DNA of 64,000 nucleotides. It comes from CBDDHT01 sp965228615 (GTDB taxonomy: Bacteria; Pseudomonadota; Alphaproteobacteria; Rhizobiales; Methyloligellaceae). Below, piece by piece: positions 34,279 to 41,499 of this stretch (positions are counted from its first letter, which is position 1; every line of letters begins with the position of its first letter). The stretch lies in assembly GCA_965228615.1 (NCBI GenBank), contig CBDDHT010000003.1:744001-808000 (forward strand), given 5' to 3'. Made by a program: the position numbers and the translations under genes. Under the pieces are notes generated by a model. That model was not told the origin of the DNA. It made no database searches and saw nothing but the letters and a program-made list of their open reading frames with translations.

Positions 34279-35241
34279 ATGAGCGTGCGTCACGCCAAAG
34301 TCATCATCATCGGTTCTGGGCCTGCCGGTTATACGGCGGCAATCTATGCGGCGCGTGCCATGCTTGAACCAATCGTCATCAGCGGCATCCAACCTGGTGG
34401 TCAGATGACGATTACGACCGATGTGGAGAACTATCCGGGCTTTGCCGAAGTCATCCAGGGGCCATGGCTCATGGAACAGATGCAGGCTCAGGCCGAACAT
34501 GTCGGCACAGAGATGATTTCGGACACGATCACTGAAGTATCTCTTGATCGCAGGCCGTTTTACCTGAAAGGCGATTCAGGCAACGACTATACCTGCGATG
34601 CCTTGATCATCGCGACAGGCGCCCAGGCGAAATGGCTGGGCCTCCCCTCCGAAGAGACCTTTAAGGGATACGGCGTGTCGGCCTGCGCCACGTGCGATGG
34701 ATTCTTTTACCGCGACAAGAAGGTCATTGTGGTCGGCGGCGGCAACACGGCTGTCGAGGAAGCGCTCTTCCTGACCAATTTTGCATCCAAGGTCACGCTG
34801 GTTCATCGCCGTGATGAGCTGCGCAGTGAGAAGATCCTGCAGAAGCGTCTCTTCGCCAATGAAAAGATCGAGGTGATGTGGGATGCGGTCCTGGAAGAGG
34901 TTACCGGCACGCAGAACCCTCCGGGCGTTACCGGCGCCAAGCTGAAGAACGTCAAATCCGGGACCATCACCGAGGTCGATGTCGATGGCGTGTTTATTGC
35001 GATCGGTCATGCGCCGGAGACCGAGCTTTTCAAAGGCAAGCTCGAGACCAAGGGCGGCGGCTATTTGGTGACGGCACCGGATTCAACGGCCACTAGCATT
35101 CCAGGTGTCTTCGCTGCGGGCGACGTAACTGACGATATCTATCGCCAGGCGGTAACGGCGGCCGGCATGGGATGCATGGCAGCGCTGGAAACCGAGAAGT
35201 ATCTGGCCGAGGCCGAGAGTAGAAGTGAGGCGGCAGAATAG
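34279..35241 (+). CDS. trxB: Thioredoxin-disulfide reductase
   Basis: This 320-residue flavoprotein passes electrons from NADPH to thioredoxin. It has the FAD-binding GSGPAGYTAAIYAAR (residues 12-26), the redox-active CATC (Cys136, Cys139) and the NADPH-binding VVGGGNTAVEEALFL. The ATG at 34279 has AGAGG upstream and gives the family start; upstream in-frame codons add 29 unrelated residues. The 267-bp region before it is its likely promoter and shows no other gene. Confidence 0.97.
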   Translation: MSVRHAKVIIIGSGPAGYTAAIYAARAMLEPIVISGIQPGGQMTITTDVENYPGFAEVIQGPWLMEQMQAQAEHVGTEMISDTITEVSLDRRPFYLKGDSGNDYTCDALIIATGAQAKWLGLPSEETFKGYGVSACATCDGFFYRDKKVIVVGGGNTAVEEALFLTNFASKVTLVHRRDELRSEKILQKRLFANEKIEVMWDAVLEEVTGTQNPPGVTGAKLKNVKSGTITEVDVDGVFIAIGHAPETELFKGKLETKGGGYLVTAPDSTATSIPGVFAAGDVTDDIYRQAVTAAGMGCMAALETEKYLAEAESRSEAAE

Positions 35242-35285
35242 ACTGTCGTCTGACAAGGGCGGGCAGGTCCCGCACCGGCAGGCAC

Positions 35286-36176
35286 ATGGACTGGGACAAG
35301 ATCAGAATTTTTCACGCCGCCGCAGAAGCCGGCAGCTTCACGCATGCGGGTGAACAGCTCGACATGAGCCAATCGGCCGTAAGCCGGCAGGTTGGCGCGT
35401 TGGAACGTGACCTCAGCGTTACGCTCTTTCACCGCCATGCGCGCGGTCTTGTTCTGACCGAGCAAGGCGAGATGCTCCATCGCACAGCGCACGATGTCTT
35501 TCACAAGTTGCAGTCGGCGGAGACGCGTCTCGCCGATTCCAAGACGAAACCGCAAGGCGATCTGCGCGTCACGACACCGGTCGGCCTTGGCGCAAGCTGG
35601 CTGACGCCGCGCATTCACAGTTTTCTCGACCTCTATCCCGATATCAATCTTGAGTTGCTGCTGCACGACCATGAGCTGGATCTGTCGATGCGCGAAGCGG
35701 ATATCGCGATCTGGCTGCATCAACCGACACAATCCGATCTTATTCAGCGCAAGCTTTTCGCTGTGCATTTCCATGTTTATGCATCGGTCGGCTATGTGCG
35801 CCGCAATGGCAGCCCGAAGAGCATCGCCGATCTCGAAGGCCACCCGATCTTGACTTTCGGCGGAACGACGGTCGATGCCGTCCGCAATCTCAACTGGCTC
35901 GAAACTGCCGGATTGAATGGGCAGGACAACCGGACCCCTCTGTTGCGAATCAACAGTCTCTATGCCCTGAAACAAATCGTCCGCCGTGGCTTGGGTATTG
36001 CTGTTCTTCCAGACTATATGGCGAAGGACGATCCCGATCTCGTGCTGGTACTCACGGACGCGGATTTGCCGGAAATGGACACCTATTTCGTGTATCCGGA
36101 AGAACTTCGGAACTCAAAAAGGGTAAATGTGTTCCGCGATTTTCTGATCACGAAAGCTCGGGAATGGTCATTTTAG
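35286..36176 (+). CDS. LysR-family regulator downstream of trxB
   Basis: This 296-residue LysR protein has its helix-turn-helix at the N-terminus (SFTHAGEQLDMSQSAVSRQV, residues 17-36) and a substrate-binding domain with PVGLGASWLTPRIHSFLDLY. It starts 44 bases after trxB on the same strand; this gene pair is common in alphaproteobacteria. Its targets are unknown, and redox control is a guess from context only. Confidence 0.92.
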   Translation: MDWDKIRIFHAAAEAGSFTHAGEQLDMSQSAVSRQVGALERDLSVTLFHRHARGLVLTEQGEMLHRTAHDVFHKLQSAETRLADSKTKPQGDLRVTTPVGLGASWLTPRIHSFLDLYPDINLELLLHDHELDLSMREADIAIWLHQPTQSDLIQRKLFAVHFHVYASVGYVRRNGSPKSIADLEGHPILTFGGTTVDAVRNLNWLETAGLNGQDNRTPLLRINSLYALKQIVRRGLGIAVLPDYMAKDDPDLVLVLTDADLPEMDTYFVYPEELRNSKRVNVFRDFLITKAREWSF

Positions 36177-36335
36177 CCCGAGAAACCGCTTATATTCAGA
36201 CATTTGAATGCCAGCATGCAAATCTGCATATCTGCCATGCGGCGGGATGCCTTGTCTCATTCGGTGAAACTGCCAATATTCGGATAACTGCTGTTGCAGT
36301 CACGAAGGCACTCCTTCCTCCCAAAGACGCCTTCT

Positions 36336-36367
36336 AGCGCCGGTGGCCCCTCCAGGCCGCCGGCGCT
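36336..36367 (+). terminator. Terminator hairpin after the trxB-lysR unit
   Basis: AGCGCCGG (36336-36343) pairs with CCGGCGCT (36360-36367), and the stem can extend inward by GGCC/GGCC past a mismatch. TTTGCG follows. It lies about 160 bases after the LysR stop and 50 bases before the SDR start. Confidence 0.65.
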
Positions 36368-36417
36368 TTGCGTTTGGGGACGCATAGATCAGCAAACCAA
36401 CCCGAGCGGAGACACCC

Positions 36418-37185
36418 ATGACGCAACAACTCACAGGCAAAGCGGCAATCGTTACCGGTGCAAGCCGTGGTATCGGGGCTGCAACCGCGCGGGAGTTCGC
36501 CAAGCAGGGAGCATCAGTTGTACTGGCTGCGCGAACGGCAGACGCGATCGAGACCATTGCGGATGAGATTCGGAGTGATGGTGGATCTGCTGAAGCGGTC
36601 GCCTGCGATGTCAGCCGCTTTGAAGACGTTGCAAACGCGGTCGAGCGATGCAGGCAATCTTTCGGTCGCATCGACTTTCTCGTCAACAATGCCGGCGTTA
36701 TCGATCCGATCGCACGCCTGGCGGACTCCGACCCGGCCGAATGGGATCGCGTCGTCGACATCAATTTCAAGGGCGTCTACTACGGCCTGCGCACAGCAAT
36801 CCCTCATATGGAAGCGCAAGGCTCGGGCGTCATCGTCAATGTCAGTTCCGGTGCAGCAACAGGTGCGCTGGAAGGTTGGAGCCACTACTGCTCGACTAAG
36901 GCGGCAGTTCTCTCCCTCACCCGCTGTGCCGACAAGGAGTATGGACCCAAAGGCATTTATGTTGTTGGCATGAGTCCGGGAACAGTCGCGACGGAGATGC
37001 AAGTCGCCATCAAGGCTTCCGGCATCAATCCGGTCAGTCAGTTGGACCCATCGGTCCACATCCCAGCCGAGTGGCCGGCCAAAGCGATCTGCTGGCTCTG
37101 CGCGGAAGGTGCCGCAGAATATGCCGGCACCGACTTCTCCCTCAGAGATGACGAGAGTCGCCGACGCGTCGGACTACCCACCTAA
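36418..37185 (+). CDS. Short-chain dehydrogenase/reductase (SDR)
   Basis: This 255-residue classical SDR has the cofactor motif VTGASRGIGAATA (residues 13-25), NNAGVIDPI, the catalytic serine in NVSSGAATG and the Tyr-x3-Lys in HYCSTKAA. The aspartate that would select NAD over NADP is absent (AART follows strand 2), which favours NADP. It is a monocistronic gene between a terminator and a convergent operon. The substrate is unknown. Confidence 0.92.
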   Translation: MTQQLTGKAAIVTGASRGIGAATAREFAKQGASVVLAARTADAIETIADEIRSDGGSAEAVACDVSRFEDVANAVERCRQSFGRIDFLVNNAGVIDPIARLADSDPAEWDRVVDINFKGVYYGLRTAIPHMEAQGSGVIVNVSSGAATGALEGWSHYCSTKAAVLSLTRCADKEYGPKGIYVVGMSPGTVATEMQVAIKASGINPVSQLDPSVHIPAEWPAKAICWLCAEGAAEYAGTDFSLRDDESRRRVGLPT

Positions 37186-37225
37186 CGATCCGGGAGAGGA
37201 CTAAATGAGGGTCGAACTCGAGTAA

Positions 37226-37253
37226 CTGACGCCAGGGCTCTCAGCGGCGTCAG
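37226..37253. terminator. Convergent terminator hairpin
   Basis: CTGACGCC (37226-37233) pairs with GGCGTCAG (37246-37253) over a 12-nt loop. It lies between the SDR and the leftward patatin unit and overlaps the stop codon of the 38-residue peptide gene. TTACTCG follows on the minus strand. Confidence 0.5.
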
Positions 37254-37366
37254 AAGAAAGACAGGCTCAGATCAAGAAGAGACCGGACCAGTCCGCCTGC
37301 TAGCAACAACACCGCAATGAGGATCAGAGCCAATATGATTGCGATCCATTTCCAAGGCACATTCAT
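37250..37366 (-). CDS. Small hydrophobic membrane peptide (38 residues)
   Basis: An open frame of 38 codons starts with ATG at 37366, three bases after the stop of the patatin lipoprotein gene, and ends with TGA at 37250. The peptide begins MNVPWKWIAIILALILIAVL and continues with a Leu/Ala/Gly-rich segment, so it is one membrane helix with a tryptophan/lysine interface and a basic spot after the helix. Its own ribosome binding site is weak; coupling to the upstream gene would explain expression. It resembles no family I know. It could be an accessory subunit of the patatin protein or a chance frame. Confidence 0.55.
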   Translation of the reverse strand: MNVPWKWIAIILALILIAVLLLAGGLVRSLLDLSLSFF

Positions 37367-37369
37367 AGC

Positions 37370-38572
37370 TCACTGCGGACCGAAGCCTGGCGGCGACTTT
37401 GTCCAGCGGAACCCCTTTCGGGCCTTCTCGTAGGCCAGCTCAAAGAGCTTTGACATGTATTTCGGATCGAAAGCCTCGGTACTGTCATCCGGGAATGTGC
37501 CAGGAATATAGGCCAGGTTGTAGCTTATCCGGTTGCGCTTCGCCGTCCCATACAGCCGGACAAGGTCACCAATTCCCTGCGTCTTGATCAGCGTTGCAAT
37601 CGAACGTTGGGCAATCGACAGGGTGCTCGCGTTGACAGCTTTGTATTCCGGATCGAGGCGGCCATTTCTGATGATAAAGAGCGAACGCCGCGGATAGACG
37701 CCTGTGCGCTTATCGACGTCTCTCGACAGCATCAGCTGACTTGGGAAGAGGAAAACTTGTTTAGCAGTACCGCCATCGACATGCATCTCATCATGGACCT
37801 CACCACCGGCATTGACCGATACGCGGATCGGGGGAAAGGCCCCGGGAATTGACGCCGACGCCAGGAGAACACGGCGAAACAGTGTGAGAGCCTCCGGGTG
37901 TCCGCTCGTCGCGATCCGCCCCATATCCCAGATTACCGGTCTTTGGGCGTCGAGATTTGTCGTCCCGACGAACAACCGTCTGCCACGATTGTGCTGCCGT
38001 GCGATCGCGATCAGAAGATCATCGTCCACATAACGCGCAATCAGGTCGGCAAGTGGCTGACTGCTTGCCAATGACGAACCGCCAAGCAACCCGCGTACAG
38101 GTTGCTGTTTCAGCAGATCGCGGGTCGAATATTTGGTGTAAATTTCCCTGAGTTGAGGATCGTATTTCGAGCCGAGAAAGGCGAAAGGCGCCGCCAGCGA
38201 GCCGGTACTCACTCCGGTCACCAAAACGAATTCCGGCCGCGTCTTGGCTGCAGTCCATCCGACCAGCAGTCCGGCTCCGAACGCACCGTCGGCACCGCCT
38301 CCCGACAATGCAAGAAACGACTCCTTCGGACGTGAACCCCGCCGCACCCCTTCCGGACGTGTTGCTCGAATTTGCGCCTGCATCTCATCGACGAATGCGG
38401 CAATGTTCTTAGGTTTCTCGTCTCCCCAGTACCGCACGGGCTTCGGACCGAGAACCTTGGCTGTGTCGGCCAGCTCAAGCGGCACGGCATTGCGCGGCAT
38501 GCTGGCGCAACTCGCCTGCGCGATGCTCAAAACTGCGACAACTGAAACTACAAGCGCACGACGTCTGCGCAT
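37370..38572 (-). CDS. Patatin-like phospholipase, probable lipoprotein
   Basis: This 400-residue protein has a hydrophobic N-terminus ending in a lipobox-like AQASC (Cys22). The patatin domain has the oxyanion loop SGGGADGAFGAG (90-101), the nucleophile in GVSTGS (Ser122) and the catalytic aspartate in the VDGG motif (near residue 268). It should hydrolyse acyl esters of phospholipids in the envelope. It is followed closely by a 38-residue membrane peptide gene. The dehydrogenase gene upstream reads in the same direction, but a gap of 205 bases suggests a separate promoter. Confidence 0.9.
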   Translation of the reverse strand: MRRRRALVVSVVAVLSIAQASCASMPRNAVPLELADTAKVLGPKPVRYWGDEKPKNIAAFVDEMQAQIRATRPEGVRRGSRPKESFLALSGGGADGAFGAGLLVGWTAAKTRPEFVLVTGVSTGSLAAPFAFLGSKYDPQLREIYTKYSTRDLLKQQPVRGLLGGSSLASSQPLADLIARYVDDDLLIAIARQHNRGRRLFVGTTNLDAQRPVIWDMGRIATSGHPEALTLFRRVLLASASIPGAFPPIRVSVNAGGEVHDEMHVDGGTAKQVFLFPSQLMLSRDVDKRTGVYPRRSLFIIRNGRLDPEYKAVNASTLSIAQRSIATLIKTQGIGDLVRLYGTAKRNRISYNLAYIPGTFPDDSTEAFDPKYMSKLFELAYEKARKGFRWTKSPPGFGPQ

Positions 38573-38777
38573 ATCCGCCCCCGAGACACCGCCCCTACCA
38601 CCGGCAATCGCCGGACTAAGGGGTATTCAAACAGGATGAACCGAGCCAAATGTGACAAGGACTGCACCACTCAGGGCTCTTCTTGCCGGTATGACGCGGT
38701 TTTGGCAATCGCCTCACGACAGATCGTCCTGCCGCCAGAGGTCTGCGATTCCTTTGTTTCCGGAAGTCGTACCATGC

Positions 38778-39842
38778 CTACATGCGTAGTTTTGCCGCCG
38801 CCAGGTGCTCCTCGGCGATCATGTCGGCGACGACGGATGTCGGCCGCTCTTCTTCATCCGCGCGGACGAATATGCTGCTTAACGTATCCCCGATACGCGC
38901 TACATCCCGGCGCATGAGCGCGAAATCAAAGCGCGGGCCTTCGTGAGCGATGGAGATGACACCGCCAGCATTGATCGCATAGTCCGGTGCGTACAGGATA
39001 CCTCGCTGACGCAAGCGTTCTCCATCCTCGGGCAACGCCAACTGGTTGTTGGCAGCTCCCGCAATGACAACAGCCTTAATGCCTGGGATGGTGACCTCGT
39101 TCAATCCGGCACCGAGCGCACAGGGCGCAAGAACATCGACGGAGGCGAAATGAAACTCGTCCGGTGCGACCGCTTCTGCACCGAAGCAGTCGACGGCGTC
39201 GCTCACTCTAGCTTCATTGATATCGGAAACAACAAGTTCCGCTCCGGCTTCATGCAGGAGCTCGCCAAGCGCCATTCCGACATGGCCGAGCCCCTGGATG
39301 GCCACTCGCACACCGCTGAGGCTTTGCGCACCCAGGCGATGACGAACCGCAGCCTCCATTCCTTTGTAGACACCGAATGCCGTGTTTGGGGAAGGATCGC
39401 CGGCACCGCCTTCGGCAATCCCGCGGACATGCGGGGTCACCTTTCGCATCTCTTCGACATCAGCGACCGAAATGCCGACATCTTCAGCCGTAATGTAGGT
39501 CCCGGACAGGCGGTCGACATAGCCTGCAAACGCCCGCAAGGCAGCGCCTGACTTGTCGCTCTTCGGATCACCTAGAATGACCGCTTTCCCGCCTCCGAAG
39601 TTGATGCCGGCCAGTGCATTCTTGTAGGTCATGCCGTGAGACAGCCGCAGCACATCCTGAAGCGCTGCAGCTTCAGACGCATAGGGCCACATGCGGGTGC
39701 CGCCCATGGCGGGTCCGAGACGCGTGGAGTGAACGGCGATGATGGCCTTGAGGCCGCTTGCCGGATCGCTGCAGAATACGATCTGCTCGTGGTTCAGAAA
39801 CGACTCGTTCTGAAAAACGAGATGGACAGGTGTCAGCTTCAT
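38778..39842 (-). CDS. Leu/Phe/Val-type amino-acid dehydrogenase
   Basis: This 354-residue NAD-dependent dehydrogenase of the Glu/Leu/Phe/Val family oxidatively deaminates hydrophobic amino acids. It has the GPAMGGTRMWPY segment, a lysine in GMTYKNAL, the catalytic lysine in GGGKAVILGDP and the nucleotide-binding GLGHVGMALGELL. Its length fits leucine/phenylalanine dehydrogenase rather than the longer glutamate enzyme. The ATG at 39842 follows AGGAGGA. It is divergent from the SAF-domain oxidoreductase across a 313-bp region. Confidence 0.9.
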   Translation of the reverse strand: MKLTPVHLVFQNESFLNHEQIVFCSDPASGLKAIIAVHSTRLGPAMGGTRMWPYASEAAALQDVLRLSHGMTYKNALAGINFGGGKAVILGDPKSDKSGAALRAFAGYVDRLSGTYITAEDVGISVADVEEMRKVTPHVRGIAEGGAGDPSPNTAFGVYKGMEAAVRHRLGAQSLSGVRVAIQGLGHVGMALGELLHEAGAELVVSDINEARVSDAVDCFGAEAVAPDEFHFASVDVLAPCALGAGLNEVTIPGIKAVVIAGAANNQLALPEDGERLRQRGILYAPDYAINAGGVISIAHEGPRFDFALMRRDVARIGDTLSSIFVRADEEERPTSVVADMIAEEHLAAAKLRM

Positions 39843-40155
39843 GGCCGTCCTCCTATTCGGTTCGACAGCGCCCACACCCCTCTTTGGGCGTCTTGAGTTT
39901 GCCTGTTATGTATTGATTTGGTGTTACTTGGAACTGCGAACAACGATTTGGAAAGAATTCGCAAGAATGTGATGTTCCGTGTCCTGAAGGTGAGCAATCG
40001 CACATCGTCACAGCTGCATTACGAAACAATGTTATCCGAATGATACGGGGGAGTTGGGCATTCAGGTCCAACTTGCCCTTCGAGGGAAAGCCGTCAAAGA
40101 TGGCATCAATACATGAGCTGCTGATCACAACGGCGGCCTAGGGGAGGAAAACACG
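39843..40155. promoter_or_regulatory. Divergent promoter region, dehydrogenase and SAF oxidoreductase
   Basis: This 313-bp intergenic stretch lies between two divergent metabolic genes. It should contain both promoters. I see no open frame with a plausible start, and no clear inverted repeat. Confidence 0.4.
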
Positions 40156-41469
40156 ATGAATCTGCATGCCTTGGCTGGTCGCCATTTGGCGACGAAAGGT
40201 CCGATCAATGTCGGACTGATCGGCGCCGGCAAATTCGGATCCATGTTTCTTAGTCAGGTTCCATCTACTCCGGCAATCAACGTCACGGCAATTGCCGATC
40301 TCGCTCCGGACCGAGCGCGTGAGAACTGCACAGCTGTCGGATGGACCGCAGAGCGGATTGAACGGACGGCCTTCATCGAGGACGGCTCAGCACTGGCTGC
40401 ACGCGGCGACGTGGATGTCGTTGTCGAGGCGACAGGCCATCCGGCTGCAGGTATCCACCATGCGCGCGCATGCTTCGCAAATGGCAAGCATGTGATCATG
40501 GTCAATGTGGAAGCCGATGTGCTTGCAGGACCGCTTCTTGCCAGTGAGGCAGAGTCAGCGGGTGTTGTCTATTCGATGGCCTATGGGGATCAGCCAAGCC
40601 TTGTATGCGAGATGGTCGACTGGGCCCGTGCCTGCGGTTTTACCGTTGTGGCTGCCGGAAAAGGCACAAAATACCTACCGAGCTATCATGCATCGACTCC
40701 GGATACGGTTTGGGATCACTACGGTCTCAATGCGGAGGAAGCTGAAGCGGCAGGCATGAATTCGCAGGTGTTCAACTCGTTTCTGGATGGAACGAAGTCG
40801 TCAATTGAGATGGCGGCGATCGCAAATGCGACGGGTTTGGCGGCGCCATCCGATGGCCTCGCCTTCCCGCCTTGCAGTGCAAAGCAACTCGCAAGTCTGC
40901 TCTGCCCCATCAAAGATGGCGGCATGCTAAGTGAGAAGGGACAGGTCGAAGTCATCTCGTCGCATGATCGCGACGGCACCATCGTGCCTGGGGATCTGCG
41001 CTGGGGCGTCTATGTCGTTTTCGAGGCACCGAACAATTATTCCCGCGCCTGCTTCTCGCAATATGGCCTGACGACAGATCCAAGCGGTCGCTATACAGCC
41101 CTCTATCGCCCCTATCATCTGATCGGACTAGAGCTCAATATCTCCATCTTTTCGGCAGCGCTGCGCGGCGAGCCAACAGGATGCACCCAGGGCTTTGTCG
41201 GCGACGTGGTGTCGGTCGCCAAGCGCGCGCTGAAAGCCGGTGAGCAACTCGACGGCGAAGGCGGCCATACGGTCTGGGGTCGGCTCTCGTCCGCATCAAA
41301 GAGCCTGGAACTCGGAGGCCTGCCTATCGGCCTCGCCAAGGATGTCACGCTCCGGCGCGATATTGCCGAAGGCGATGTGTTGCGCTGGAGCGATGTCGAA
41401 ATCGACGCTGATATGGAAGCCGTCGCAGCGCGGCGGGCCATGGAACAAGGCATCGCCGTGGCCGCTTAG
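40156..41469 (+). CDS. NAD(P)-dependent oxidoreductase with C-terminal SAF domain
   Basis: This 437-residue protein has a Rossmann domain (VGLIGAGKFGSMFLSQV, residues 19-35) of the homoserine-dehydrogenase-like kind, and a central catalytic-type domain (MAYGDQPSLVCEMVDWARA, AAGKGTKYLPSYHAS). The C-terminal SAF-like segment (GGLPIGLAKDVTLRRDIAEG, ending near residue 420) also occurs in sialate synthase and FlgA proteins and can lead to mis-annotation. A good GGGGAGGAAA lies upstream of the ATG. I cannot assign the substrate; a sugar-acid or apionate-type pathway is one possibility but is not shown. Confidence 0.82.
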   Translation: MNLHALAGRHLATKGPINVGLIGAGKFGSMFLSQVPSTPAINVTAIADLAPDRARENCTAVGWTAERIERTAFIEDGSALAARGDVDVVVEATGHPAAGIHHARACFANGKHVIMVNVEADVLAGPLLASEAESAGVVYSMAYGDQPSLVCEMVDWARACGFTVVAAGKGTKYLPSYHASTPDTVWDHYGLNAEEAEAAGMNSQVFNSFLDGTKSSIEMAAIANATGLAAPSDGLAFPPCSAKQLASLLCPIKDGGMLSEKGQVEVISSHDRDGTIVPGDLRWGVYVVFEAPNNYSRACFSQYGLTTDPSGRYTALYRPYHLIGLELNISIFSAALRGEPTGCTQGFVGDVVSVAKRALKAGEQLDGEGGHTVWGRLSSASKSLELGGLPIGLAKDVTLRRDIAEGDVLRWSDVEIDADMEAVAARRAMEQGIAVAA

Positions 41470-41499
41470 ACTATCGGTGTCCGGTGAAACTCCGTTCGA

